Shown piece by piece: positions 9,270 to 20,898 of a stretch of DNA of 64,000 bases (position 1 is its first letter; each line of letters starts with the position of its first letter). The stretch spans positions 310,001 to 374,000 of the forward strand of contig JAGKQI010000050.1 of assembly GCA_018806915.1 (NCBI GenBank). Direction: 5' to 3'. The position numbers and the translations under genes are program-made. Source of the DNA: Phytophthora colocasiae (taxonomy: Eukaryota > Oomycota > Peronosporomycetes > Peronosporales > Peronosporaceae). Under the pieces are notes generated by a model. It was not told where the DNA came from. It saw only the letters and a program-made list of their open reading frames with translations, and did not search any database.

Positions 9270-10700
9270 ACCAGGTACATCACTGGGTAACAGCAGCATG
9301 GCGCCAGAAATCTGAAGTTGCATCATGTCAATTGGATCGTCGCAGACTCGCCGCCCTTTGCAATTGTCGATGATATGATGTTTGCAGCCTTTTACAATAC
9401 GCTTCAACCAGATTACAAGGTTCCAGTTCGGCAGACCGTTCGACGTCATGTAACAATAACATGGAAAATGGAAAAAGAGCTGGTGAGGAAGACACTGACC
9501 AGCGAATGTATCGGTTGTCGTACTAGTATGACCACCGATATGTGGACGTCTGCAGCAAAGCGGGGGTACATGGTAGATACACTGCACTGGATGAGGTCGG
9601 ACTGGGTCATGCGATCTGTTATTCTGGGATTTAAGAGAGTTGTGTATCCACACACGGGTGTTCGGCTTGCCGATCACCTTCTTGGCGTCACAATGGAAAT
9701 GGATGGCGAGCTACTAAAGTCGTTAAGGGCAATTACGACTGATAACGCGGGCAACAATGGCACCATGGTGGATGCGATCAATACTAACCTACCTAGTCAA
9801 CTCCGTCAGCAAATGGAAATCAACATTGCGTCATCCGCTGCCGTGGAAACGTCCACCGCGATCAATGACACAGAGGCCCCTGCAGTTTTCAAGTTCATTG
9901 CATGGCGCATATCCTTCAACTTGCTGGGAAAGAAGGTTTACAAAAATGCTCTTTTGTCGACAGTAGCATTGGAGTTGTTCGCGATATTTTGAAGAAGTTT
10001 GCTGAGTCCCCGTCACTACTCGAAGCCCTAAATAGCGTGTGCGAGGCGCTGCAAATTTCATTCCGAATCCCCGAACTAGACTGTGTGACTTACTGGAACA
10101 GCATGTGGGATATGGTATTAACTGCTATAAAACTTCGAAAGCCTGTCGAGGAGTTACAGCGACGAATTCGCGAACGCCACGCGGGATACACAGAATTCGA
10201 CATTGGACCTGAAAGTCTCCTTGCGTGTGAGCTTTCTACCGATACGGGCGCACTCAGCCAATTTCATCGTTTCTTGACACCGGTGAAAGCTGCTACCACC
10301 ATGATGCCTGAAAAAAACTATCCAACGTTTGGTAGGGCAGTTGTCGTATTTGATATGATCTCCAAGCACGCTACAAAAGTCGTTAGGAGCGCCACTTCGC
10401 AATACACAATTACCTTCGCAACAGCCTTCGAGGCGAAACGGGGCGCGTACAAAGAACCCGTGAAAACCCGCCAGGCAAAAGTTGCAGCAGTGCTAGATCC
10501 AAGAGCGAAACAGTTAATGTAAAGTGTGGATGCCGACATGGAGCCCTTTAAACGATGTGTCTGTGACGAGTATGAATCAAAGTATCTACCCACCTTTGAG
10601 GTTCAGTAACACGAATCGCACACTCCACAAAGAAGCTCACAGGGGGAGCAAGATGCTGAGCTTCACGATGCGCTCAACGATCTTATCGATGACTCATGCC
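9270..10700 (+). pseudogene. hAT-superfamily transposase (ricesleeper/BED type), frameshifted
   Basis: A 224-codon frame ending at 9992 contains NWIVADSPPFAIVDD, then SMTTDMWTSAAKRGYM (the hAT block with the first catalytic Asp), TLHWMRSDW, and AITTDNAGNNGTM, a block typical of hAT transposases. A frameshift near 9895-9900 moves the coding frame to 9902-10522, which has HILQLAGKEG, the W-containing YWNSMWDMVL helix and VAAVLDPRAKQLM, the usual lead into the hAT C-terminal dimerisation domain. Remnants of that domain continue to about 10740 (DEYESKYL). The N-terminal BED finger is not found on this strand. Dead copy; family call is strong. Confidence 0.8.
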
Positions 10701-10740
10701 GGACGCCGCGCACCCGCGCAACCCTCAAGATCATCGTGTA

Positions 10741-11484
10741 CGTTGTAGCATTGGAGTTCCGTACTTTGATTTCTCACTCAAGACTCTGGTACCCTTCATT
10801 CTGAGTGACCAAGACTGTGTAAACCAGGATACCAGACTCTGAAATCAACCAAGATCCAAGCCTATACTGAAACCAAGTGAACCCAAGTTCAAGTCACGCA
10901 TTCAAGTGGTGACTGACCTACATATCCCCCGTAATGACGACTCTACCTGTCAACCCATCGAGATCTGCTGCACTGACTGCATACTGAGACCAAGTCAAGG
11001 TACCTGATACATACAAAAAAACAAGTATACCTGAGATACGACGACTGACTGCATGAAGGACGCTAAAGGCGGCAAGAAGAAGAGAGTTACCAGAGATATA
11101 TGATAGTTATGAGGAAGATAAACGATAAAAAGAGTTCAAATTGCATTAAACCCAGAAGTCGTTGTATTTCGGCTTGCAAGGCCACGTCAAGGTTAGTGCC
11201 GTGTGATCTCTCGCCTTTCTAATCCCTTTAGGCGGAGATCAGACCTGAAAGGACCCGCCTATTCCATATCCTAGTGGTAGCCCATTTCATATTGCTCGTT
11301 TGGACAGGCTCTGAAAACTAAACAGTCGTTTTCAGAGTGCAAGGTAGACTGTTATATATAGCCGATTGTATTGGTTTATTTTTTTCCTCTAATAGGTGGT
11401 GCGCGAACGCGAAAGGAATACCAGACAGACCAGATGTCTGGTAACAAGTCCCTAGTTGACATGGAGTATTAGCTCACCGTTCAA
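10741..11484. other. No recognised gene
   Basis: AT-rich sequence with scattered stops in all frames. No domain, tRNA or clear repeat boundary is recognised. Confidence 0.4.
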
Positions 11485-11850
11485 GGGCCCAGAAAGAAAA
11501 AGAACGGCTGTATATATTTGTATATTCCTGAACTCTCTATATTTGTTGATTATCTCTGAAAATCAAGTGTCTCGGTTCTGTATTTGTGATATTTAGACAC
11601 CGATATCAGGCTTTTCTCTGGTTATTTGTCTCCCTTCGACTATCGGCTTCCTGGAAAACACTTTGGTTTCCAGAGATTCCGACTCCCGAACGCTCCTGGA
11701 AGGATTTCCTGAATTCCGACACCAGACAACCAAGAAAGCCCCAACTTCTCTTCGCCTGAAAATCTCAGACTCCGGCGAGGGTCATATTCCCAAGACAACG
11801 AACCCACGAGGGTACCACAAGGTACTACACGCCCACCTACGTTGTACGAC
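11485..11850. repeat. Possible degraded LTR-like segment, related to 6028-6360
   Basis: Begins GGGCCCAGAAAGAAAAAGAA followed by GGCTGTATATAT and later ACGAGGGTACCACAAGGT, in the same order as the segment near 6.0-6.4 kb. No TG..CA ends or target duplication could be fixed. Confidence 0.3.
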
Positions 11851-11994
11851 TCTGAAAACCACTTTTCAGTAGTCGTATATCAGGGTTCACTATAAGCCAC
11901 CTGCTCCGCGACCAAAGTTTCACCGACTTCGCGACACAAACCACCAAGGCACTGTCCGCTGATGACTTAGAAAATTCACCGTCCGTTCGCTGCT

Positions 11995-12215
11995 TTACAC
12001 ACCTTTCAAATAGCGCAGAAGGTCACTTTGTTGTGAAGCGCTTGTAGCAGTAGATCCCTTATATTCAACTGAATGATAAGTTCGCAAATGTCTGCGCATA
12101 GTTGTATGCGCTTTCGAGTTCCAAATCTGAGTCTTTGCACTGCGAGTACAACACAGACATGAATAGGTTCCATCATCAAGCTCCTCGATAAACTCCCAAA
12201 TGTACTTCCCAATTT
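11995..12215 (-). pseudogene. BED-type zinc finger relic (hAT-like N-terminus)
   Basis: On the minus strand a frame ending with TAA at 11995-11997 reads IWEFIEELDDGTYSCLCC and later TMRRHLRTYH. The aromatic start, a CxxC-like cysteine group (CLCC) and the distal L..H spacing are those of a BED zinc finger, the DNA-binding module at the start of hAT transposases. It is on the opposite strand from the hAT transposase at 9.3-10.7 kb, so it belongs to another copy or to an inversion. A stop lies just upstream of the finger. Confidence 0.55.
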
Positions 12216-12358
12216 AGCGGCGCCTGCTCAAGACCAAGCCTGATCAAGAGCAGCCAAGCAGCAGCAAGATGCATCGGGGGGGGCGGTTGGAAGGCCCAGA
12301 AACCCCCCGGTATACAATCTTAAGGTTTAAACAGTGAACGGTCGCTGGTGAAAGACGC

Positions 12359-12748
12359 ATGAGCGCGAATACAGCAGCAGCCGAGATCAAGGCGGTGTCG
12401 GAGACCAAGGCGGCGACCGAGACCAAGACAAGCAAAGGAGAACGCCGTTGCGTGAAAATGAAAGGCGAAGCAGCTAGGAAGAAGGACATCCAAACGGGGG
12501 AGCAGCATTCGAGAGACGAATGGAAGGAAGTTGGCTCAGAAGCTGGTGAGACCAGGCCTCAAGGTGAGGGAGAAGCTCAGCGACGTCCTGACAGGGTGAA
12601 ACCTAGTAGGGGCTACCAAACGGTCCAACCTTCGGCAGGGGTCGGTAGCAGAGTGAGAAGCTGGGGTGACGCTGCGCAAGGGGACGGGAAGGCGGTTTTG
12701 CGCAGCTCCGAGCGTATTTGGAGCATCATGCATCTCCGCGCTATGTAG
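12359..12748 (+). pseudogene. LINE ORF1, N-terminal fragment
   Basis: A 129-codon frame starting MSANTAAAEIKAV, hydrophilic and rich in Lys, Glu and Thr. It ends at a stop at 12746-12748; the same frame reopens near 12866 and runs into the main ORF1 body. The intervening 120 bases are open in another frame, so two compensating frameshifts would join the pieces. No domain is recognised in this leader. Confidence 0.5.
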
Positions 12749-12865
12749 GCCAGACGGCACTACGGCTGAGAGACATGGCGGCGGAAAGGAGGTTTTGCGG
12801 GTATGTGAAACGGATGATAAGAGAGTAGCTGGAAAGATGAAGCTTCACCTGCCCAACAGGAGAGG

Positions 12866-15160
12866 TACAAGGGAATAATCAGTTACTGGGACTTTGGGAA
12901 CGATGACCATCTGGAAAAGTTTACGGACCTCATGTGGTCGTGGGTTGTGGAGGCGAAGCTGCAGCAGGGCGAGATTGAAATGAGGCTGCGCTTCCTGAAG
13001 ATTGAAAAGGGAAAACAAGGAGACACCGAGGAGGGCCCAGCGGGGGCGGGTTCGTACTTAGGCGCAGTAAACAAGGGACTTCAAGGTACTCAGAAACAGT
13101 CGGTAAAGCATCAGCGCCTAATGGAGTTATGTCTAGCTCCGGCGGTCACTCTGACAACGCTGCGCAAACGAACGGAGGAGGAGGATCAGGCGCTGCTGAT
13201 GATACTGAACCATGAACTAGAAGTACCAGCTCCACCGCCTTTCTTGGTGCAATCAATGTCTGCGCGAGAGCTAGCGTGTTTTACGGATATTTTTCTGGCA
13301 ATAGAGTATCCACTATATGCCCACCTCGCACCAGGACAGCGTTTTGGAGACGGTATGTCTAAACAGGCGATCATGGCACTTATCTACGCTGGGGCAGAGG
13401 CAGCGGCTCTGCAAAAGACCGAAATCATACAATTCAAGCAGGCCATCTCACGCATTGCGGTGGACGCGAATACGAGGGTGGTCACGGTAACATTCAAGGG
13501 AAAGCAGAGTGCGGCAAAATGGGTGGACTGGGAAGTTCCTTTGGCTAGAAAGCTCCTCAAACTGGTAGACTATGAACAGCAGCGAGAGCGAGCAAGGGTG
13601 ACTAAGGAAATGGTCAAGCTAGACTACTATTTCTTCACGGTGGCTGTACGAGCAGGATCTGTTACCTCTCAGGACTTGTACTGGATCCTAGCGTCCAAAA
13701 TGAAGCTGGATGTACAAGAAATGCACCACACGAACGCGGAGCAATACGGGCTGGATGACAAGCAGTGGATCGTTCGAATCAAGGCAGGAGCATGCCCCCG
13801 GCAGATGCGCTCCCTAGCGATCATTCGGTGTAACGAAGTGGAACTGGTCGTTTATCACCACGAAGTAAAGCTCAACTGGCCGTGTCGTGCATGCTACTCG
13901 CCTGAGCATTCAACCAAATACTGCAAAATAGTGCCTGCGGAGGTTGAGCGGCAACGGTCAGAGCACACGATGACGATTACAGACAGTTTACCGTCTCGAA
14001 CGGATCAGAATGTGGTTTCTCATAGAGGAGCTGTACCACGCACCTTGGAGCAGCTTCGTAAAATGTTGAGCTCTCACAGCATAGCAGATCAAGCCTCAGA
14101 GACTGTGACTGCAAAGAAAAAGTATAGGGCTAGAACCAAGTCACCCACTAAACGACGAGGTACTGGGCAAGTAGAAGGGCCCTCACTACCATCACACTGG
14201 GAGCAGCTACGGAACCCAGCGTGTGAGGACCAAATGGAGGAGATGAAAGAGGCTAGCGACGCCGAGATGACAGAGGTCTCGCCGGACAGGTCAGAAGAGG
14301 AAAAGCCAGCTGCCGATGGAGGTGGAGAGTTTACGTTAGAGACACTGCCCATCAAGAAACCACGGGGTCGGTCTCCTACAAAAAAGGCTCTGGTCAGAGG
14401 TAGAAAGCACGGCGGTGCAAACATTTACAAGACTAAGGAGCGAGGGGAGAGTGGAGTCGGGAAGCCATCCATTCGACGAGTCCGAAGCGAGTCCAGGCGA
14501 GGCGGCGCAAGAGGCCAGGCAGATCAGGAGACGGTGCGTGCTGGAGCTCGCAGTGTGTCCCCCAAGCGACGCGCCCCAGATGAGTGGACAGGAGATGACG
14601 ACGTCCGTAGTGGCAAGGAACTGAAAGCGAGGAAGTATGCAGCAGGCATTAGGGAAACCTCCAGAGGAGGGGAGGTGGATTCACCCACCACGACTGCGTC
14701 TAAAGCATCCACTCAACAGTACATCCATCAGTTCCTGCAGAGAGAGGGTGTATCTACTGAAGTGACAGAGGCAGGAAGGTCAACAAAGGAGGGGACTCGA
14801 ACGACAATAAACAGCAGCAGTGGAGAGAGTGTTAACAAGCCGAGCGAAATTCGAGTCGAGGTGGGTGCTACGGATAACCGAACAAACTTAAGGGAACATG
14901 AGGAGTTTCGATTGACTTCGGTTAAAGCCCCAACGGACAATGGTGCCCCGCTGGAGGCATGGTTGGCAATCTTAGGTGGGCAGGTCGCGGACGTTCCGGC
15001 CTCAGGGCAGTGTGGATGGCTTGCATTTTATGGGTCACGGTTGAATGAAACGGTTGGGCACGCGCCGCTTTCAAGAGAGGTGGTTGATGCAGCTAACGAG
15101 ATCAAAAAACAAGGTAGAGAACTGCGGATGGCACGGCAACTCGGACAGTCTGCACACTGA
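12866..15160 (+). pseudogene. LINE ORF1 body with CCHC zinc knuckle and start of OTU-like protease
   Basis: The longest uninterrupted part is 12932-15160 (742 codons), but the frame is already open from about 12866 with SYWDFGNDDHLEKF. The N-terminal half is alpha-helical and hydrophilic. A CCHC knuckle CRACYSPEHSTKYC (C-x2-C-x4-H-x4-C) lies about residue 325 of the ATG-started frame, a nucleic-acid binding module usual in LINE ORF1 proteins. A long basic, Ser/Arg-rich linker follows. Near the end, DVPASGQCGWLAFYG resembles the catalytic-Cys block of OTU-type cysteine proteases. The frame then ends at 15158-15160, and the rest of the domain continues in the frame of the next entry. Confidence 0.7.
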
Positions 15161-15917
15161 GCGTATTGGAGCGGTTGCGGATAATAATGCGGCCCAACGA
15201 AGCAAATCGGTGAAGTCTACAGTCTCGCAGAAATTTTGGGTGCGACCGGCCCATGTCAAGGCAATGGCGATACTTGCGCGCGAAGTCATTAATGTGCTCC
15301 AGGTTGATGACAATGGCCAAGCCATGATGCAGGCGTACTCATACAAACAGGAAATGGGCCTTCATGGGACAGCTGTGGACACGGGTTTGATCCTGCCGAT
15401 GGGAACGCAGGATGCAATGAACATGCTGGAGGAAATGGTCACCGCCGGTCACCTGCCGCTGGTAATGCTGCTGAGGTTGTCAACGTCGGAGGGGCACCAT
15501 TTCCAGTCCGTGATCTACAACAAGAGCCGGTTCGGGAGCTATAGAGAGGCTCGAGTGGGATTGCAAGGGGTGATAAACACGATTATCATCAAGTACAAGT
15601 TCCCACCGATCGACTATACGCCAAAAGACAACAGAGAAATAGTGAGAGTTGCTACCAGAGAGCTGAAGGCAATACGTAAAGCAGTAAAGACGAGCAGACG
15701 GCAAGAGCATGAGGAGGCCGAAGCAGACTGCAAGTCGGACGAGGAAACCGCAGCAGTTAGTACACAGATTTCCGAGGGTGAGGACGAGCAGTGTGACTTG
15801 CGTAACATCGAGCCGTCTCCTCAAGTAAAGAAGGAGGCTGACGGGGAACACTCTGGAGCAGACACTGCGGCGAAGACGTCAGCAAACCAGACACAAAATA
15901 CTGCCACTGAGCTGTAA
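15112..15917 (+). pseudogene. LINE ORF1 C-terminus: rest of OTU-like cysteine protease domain
   Basis: A one-base frameshift between about 15110 and 15170 links this to the preceding entry. The sequence VSQKFWVRPAHVKAMAILAR and LQVDDNGQAMMQAYSY is followed by SEGHHFQSVIYNK, where HHF..V has the form of the OTU catalytic-His block. The distance from the Cys block to the His block is about 160 residues, close to a complete OTU fold. The tail after residue 200 is acidic, rich in Glu and Ser. Stop TAA at 15915. Protease assignment rests on the two blocks and their spacing; activity is not implied. Confidence 0.6.
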
Positions 15918-15966
15918 ACACAAGGAAGGTGTACCGAGGAGGATACGACAGGGACACCAGACCTCG

Positions 15967-18512
15967 ATGTTAGATCATTTTTTGCCGAACACGGGGACGG
16001 AGCGTAGCAGCGCATTGAAGGCTGACTTCGAGAAACACAAGAAAACAGTGAGACAGAGACAACGACAGAAGATGAGGGCTGAGCAACATAGAGACGATTT
16101 CACTATCGGGATCATGACTACGAATGTACGAGGCTTGGCCACGCACCTGGAAGAGATTGGGGTGCACTTACAGGGGCTGAAGGAGAAACAAGAACGAGGA
16201 CAGAAGGACGTGGTCTTCCTACAGGAGACACACTTGAAGGAGTACGAACACAACACTGCTTCGGAGAAATACGCAGTGATGTGGGGTTATCGATACACAA
16301 TGGCGAGCAAACTGTCGTTTTGGTCGGCAGGGAAGGGACGGAGCGCGGGCGTTGCGATTTTAGTCAACCCTTACGGAGCGATGAAGAATGCGGCGCCGTG
16401 GGGTAGAGAGCATTGGAATGCGCACGTGATGATGATCCGTGGAGAGCTAAAAGGGAAAGATGTTTTGATGGTAAATATTTACGCGCCATCAATAGGAGCT
16501 GCACGGCTATTGTTTTTTCAGCAGCTTCGTCGAGTGCAGTTCCCGGCGGAAGCAGACATTATCATGGGTGGAGATTTTAATTGTGTATTGCACCAAAACG
16601 AGGACAGGAGAGGAGGTGGAGCTAATAGGCGTGACTGTGGGGCGAAGGAGCTACGTGGGCTAGTAGAGCAATTGGACTTAGTAGATGCGGGCCACTACAA
16701 TCTCCCGGTAACGAGAGAGGCTAGAGCGTTGGACGCCTACGCAAGCACACATCACACTTACAAGCACAAAATGGAGAGCGGAGAGATCTCGACTTCAAGG
16801 CTGGATCGATTCTACGTTCGCGTAGCGGCCAAAAAATGGGTGCGCAGCGTGAAGCTAGCGGAAGCGCCTTGTCGTACGGATCATAGAGCGGTGCTCCTTG
16901 AAGTCCATGCACCACAAGGGGTCATCAGAGTAAAAAAGCGGCCAAAGCTTTATCCTGCTCCAGCATACGTCCAGGCTGCGACGTCGAACTTAGCAACCGC
17001 TCGTTTGAAAGAACTGCGCCAATTGATGACGAAGCTTGGATCGGCGGAGACAGCAACGGCATGGGATCTATTCAAGAGAGATCTGACCACAGAAATGGCA
17101 CAGTTAAAACGGGAGGCAAGAGCTCGCATGACTAAGGGTTACCGCCAGCGAATACGCCGGCTGAAGAAGAAGATTGAGGCATGTGGGTATGGTGATGCGG
17201 AGACAGACGAGTCAAGGACGGCGTTGGGGGACTCGCTGCGTCAAGTGCAGGAGGCACGAAGACGTGGACGACGAAGGGTGTTGGTGCTAAAGAACGCTGG
17301 GCCCTCCAAAGCATCGACGAAACACTTCCTAAACAGAATTTGCACCAAGTTCGGGGACAACATTATTCCAACGCTGACAAGCTCAGTTGAGGGAGTGCGC
17401 AGAGATCCACAGGATAAAGCGAATATTTTGGCGGATAGTTGGGAGCCGATTTTTAACGACAAAGCTGAGAGTGCAGCAGACACTACAGAGTTTCTACAGC
17501 GGCACAGACAAAAATGGAAGGTGACAGATCTAAGTGACACAGTAGCAGAAATCTCAGAGCCTGAGGTGAGGGCAGCGATTAAGGCGGGGAAGCCGGGGAA
17601 ATCTTGTGGACCAGATGCCTTGGGTAATGACTGGTACCGGGATCACGAGGAAGCGGTCGCTCCAGTGCTTGTGAGATTGTACAATGACTGCCTGAAGGAG
17701 AGCACGACGCCTGCAAGCTTTCTTGAAGCATACATCTTCAGCATAACGAAAGGGGGTGATCGAAGCAACCCACGAAACTACAGACCGATAGCCCTGTTAA
17801 ATACCGATTACAAGATTCTTACTAGAATCCTGGCGTGGAGGGTGAGGCGCCACATACCGAGAATCGTACATCCTACCCAGTTCGGATTCACACCGGGCCG
17901 TACTATTCACGAGGCCATTGATCTACTGGAGGCGGTGCACTTGCAGTGCAGGAATGATCCGAAACTGGCCCAGGCGCAAGCGCTACTCCTGGATTTTGCC
18001 AAGGCATATGACTCAGAGTTTCTTCTGGCGGTGCTTAAGGCTAAAGGTTTTCCAGATGAGTTTTGTGCTCTAGTGCGGGCGATGCATGCGAATACGACTG
18101 TTCAATTCATGGCCAACGGGGTATTGTCGAGGAAAGTGCAGGTTTCCAGTGGCATTCGTCAGGGATGTCCACTTGCTCCGCTTCTGTTCATCTTGGCGGT
18201 GGACTTACTGTACGACGAAATCGAGAGCTGCCGAGGTCTGAGAGGTATCACACTAGAACATGACGATTTGAAAGCGCGGCTGAGAATAGCGGGGTATGCA
18301 GATGATACGGCAATTTACATCGCCCATAAGCACATGCAGAGGGAAGTTATTGAAGTAGTTCGCCGCTTCTCTGGGGTGTCAGGGTTGAAGCTGAACATCC
18401 ATAAGTGTGTAGCATACGGCTCGGCGAAGGAGAAGCTGAAAACGACGATCGCTCAGAGACGCCGGAAAAAGAGGAAGATTACCCCATCAAGGAAGCCGAA
18501 ATTACTCGGTAG
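15967..18512 (+). pseudogene. LINE ORF2, AP endonuclease and reverse transcriptase part
   Basis: Starts at ATG 15967, 50 bases after the ORF1 stop. Residues 40-320 form an APE-type endonuclease: MTTNVRGL (Asn), FLQETHL (catalytic Glu), VNIYAPS, GGDFNCV (Asp and Asn), SRLDRFYV and TDHRAV (Asp-His pair). Residues 590-840 form the reverse transcriptase: ITKGGDRSNPRNYRPIAL, TPGRTIHEAIDL, the motif A DFAKAYDSEF, SGIRQGCPLAPLLF, and the catalytic YADD at 18295-18306 with both Asp codons present. A frameshift near 18470 and an in-frame TAG at 18510-18512 cut the polyprotein before the RT thumb region. Confidence 0.85.
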
Positions 18513-20189
18513 CTAGGACATGTCACCGGAGCAGCAGCTACAGTGGAAGAAGCGTGGGCTCGGGCCTTTGCATCCCTGCGAGTAAGACTAGCGCTAGCGG
18601 AGACCAAGACACACACAGTGCAGCAGAGAGCAGCAATAGCGGATGCGATTATTGTACCAAAACTTATGTACGTAGCACGACATGCGTGGCCGTCGAAGGA
18701 ACTGGTCGCGCAAGCGGAGGCAAGGATTCGCAACTTCGTGTGGCAGGCCAGCTTCACAGTACCACAGAAAGCGGTAGTCGGGTGGATTCCAGCGTGCGTG
18801 GCCGAGCGACCGGTAAAGGAAGGGGGATTGGGCGTCCCAAATATACAGGCGGAGCTGATTGCAATGAGCGCAGCAGAAATGGGTGAGTGGGCGGCCACGG
18901 GCAAGAGGCTCAGACAACTAGTGGGGATCATCATGCAAGGCAAGAACGGTACAGCAAGTTATCACGTGACGCCAAGCAGGAGAGTCCCAGCTGTGAAGAT
19001 TTATCAGAGTCTCCAAGAGACAGGCCGGCCATGGGTGGAATTGGCACTCCACGTATCCTGCTCAACCACAACGGAGGAGGACGAAAAAGAAGGTGTTGGG
19101 CGACTGAGGGCGGCCATGAAGCACAACAATGGGCTGCAGACGCGCTGGAGCAGGGACGGCATGTGTGTAACATGCGGAGGGGGGCTGCAGTCAATGATGA
19201 CGAAGCAAAGGATAACTAGAAAGAACGAGAGGGGTGCATGCATCGTAGAGACGATTACGCATCTGAGATTACGAGATATCTGGCTGATGGACGCGCAAGG
19301 AAACGAGGTGAAGTGGAAATCGTTCAGCGTCCTAGTTGGGGGCATCAGAAATAAACGGGTGGCAGACGTAATGATGGTTCGAAGATTAGCTGGAGGTGGC
19401 ATTCTCTTCACACCGATTGGGCATGACTTGCCAATGACGAGTGGTGATGCACACAAATTCAGGGAAATAGCGTTGAGTTTGCTAGCCAACTACCCGGAGC
19501 TGGCCTCGGCGGTGGTGAGAGAGAATGCACTCCACGTCGACCATGGGCTGGAAGACGAGCATCACGTCTTTGAGGTGATTAGTGAGGGCGGGGCTCAGCT
19601 AAGGCACAATTGGAGTACGACAGAAACGGTATTGGATATGGATTCAGGCATTGAAAAGGTGGAAAGCACCATAGCAAATTTCCTGGGGGTAGAACTACAA
19701 ACTGTACGGGTGGTACCACATCCGTGGCTAACGAAATTGAGGCCGCTATGGGTTGGTAAGCGGCGGTGGCGACAGTCTAGGAAAGACTATCGTAAGGTGG
19801 TAGGGGCGAACAGGGCGATGAAGGCGCAGGTATTAATGGAGAGCGCCTCGTTGAAATGGATAAATCATGAGGAGAGGATAGCAAGCGCGGTAGGGAAGCT
19901 GAGCTGGAAGCAGGTTCACTCAATGGCAGCGATCACTGCTTACCAGATGCAGACCATAGTCCGTCTCAAGCACAATAGGCTGCGACTGTGGAACGGTCAG
20001 ACGAATGGACACCATTGCCTGGCAAGAGCATGTCAAGGGAGGACGGACAACGGTACGGCGCATCTGGTGTGGGGATGTCCAGAGGCAAGGGCACACTGGG
20101 ATATCTTCGTCTCTAGGTGGGGTCGCGGGGAGGAGAAAAACAAACTCAACACTTACTCAATGCGAGGAATTGCAAGAAGAGATATTTAG
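18513..20189 (+). pseudogene. LINE ORF2, RT thumb and zinc-finger region
   Basis: Continues ORF2 in another frame: GHVTGAAATVEEAWARAFASL, then the post-RT helices IIVPKLMYVARHAWPS and AEARIRNFVWQ with ERPVKEGGLGVPNI, a conserved LINE motif after the polymerase. Near the end HCLARACQGR followed by HLVWGCPEARAHWDIF is the cysteine/histidine motif (zf-RVT like) found between RT and RNase H in many APE-type LINEs. The frame is lost at a GGGGAGGAG tract near 20130. Confidence 0.75.
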
Positions 20190-20898
20190 ATTACAGCGTA
20201 GACGACCCCCGAGGTGGCTCGTGGAAGTGGGATCGGAGACGTGCAAGCAGCACTGGGATGTATTGGACACTGTGGCCAACGAGATGTGGGCTCTAGGGTG
20301 TGCCGTGGCTTTAACCGCAATATGGAGGCGTAACGTGGATAGGAAACATAAAATCGGCGGGACGGACCTAGCACTTGAAAGGGGTCTGCAGCGATATCAG
20401 GCGGGAGTGATAGAGGCATACGAGCGCTATCGACTCAGCTTATATCCAGTAATGGCGGCCACAGTAATGAAAATGAAGGTGGCGGACTATGTGATCAGCA
20501 GATGGCGCACATTACGGTCTAGGGAGAGGCCAGCGGGTCACCAATCGATAACGCGAGTGGGATTCTTCGATGGAGGATCGCGCGGCAACCCGGGTATTGC
20601 CGGCAGCGGTAGCGTGATAGTTGAAGTGGGACCTACCAGCGACTCGGCGCGCATCGTGTGGGCGGCAGCAACGGCTTTAGGCAGGCGCAAGATCACGAAC
20701 AATGAAGCGGAGTTTGTGGGTTTGCAACGATTGCTCGCATACGCGAGCGAGAAAGGATGGGAGAAGATGCATGTAGTTGGTGATAGTGCCCTCATCCTAA
20801 GGATGATGGTGCTGAGGAGGTTCCCAACGGCGCGGAATCTACAACACTGGTATCGAATCACGACCAGGTTGGCGGATCTGATTGTGGTGCATGAATAA
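20190..20898 (+). pseudogene. LINE ORF2, RNase H domain, truncated
   Basis: After the frameshift the coding frame reads QEEIFRLQRRRPPRWLVEVG, then a helical linker and the RNase H domain: FFDGGSRGNPG (first Asp), NNEAEFVGL (Glu) and VVGDSALIL (second Asp). The last part, with the distal catalytic Asp and the final helix, is absent: the sequence stops after ADLIVVHE and is joined to the array spacer, which supplies the TAA. The RNase H cannot be complete. See the finding on this junction. Confidence 0.8.

Larger units (their letters stand above)
12250..20895 (+). mobile_element. Non-LTR retrotransposon (LINE) with ORF1 and ORF2, truncated at the 3' end
   Basis: Two consecutive coding units on the plus strand: ORF1 (about 12.36-15.92 kb) with a CCHC knuckle and a cysteine-protease-like end, and ORF2 (15.97-20.9 kb) with AP endonuclease, reverse transcriptase, a zinc-finger-like CP motif and RNase H. 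The order endonuclease-RT-RNase H places it among APE-type LINEs. The 5' boundary is not certain. The 3' side stops within RNase H, directly at the first base of the tRNA array spacer (20896), without 3' UTR or poly(A). At least four frameshifts or stops make this copy inactive. Confidence 0.85.

Noticed and set aside
9048..9677. 209-codon minus-strand frame
   Set aside because: It lies opposite the hAT transposase blocks and has no recognisable domain.
15071..16300. Minus-strand frames of 60-123 codons over the LINE
   Set aside because: Shadows of ORF1 and ORF2.
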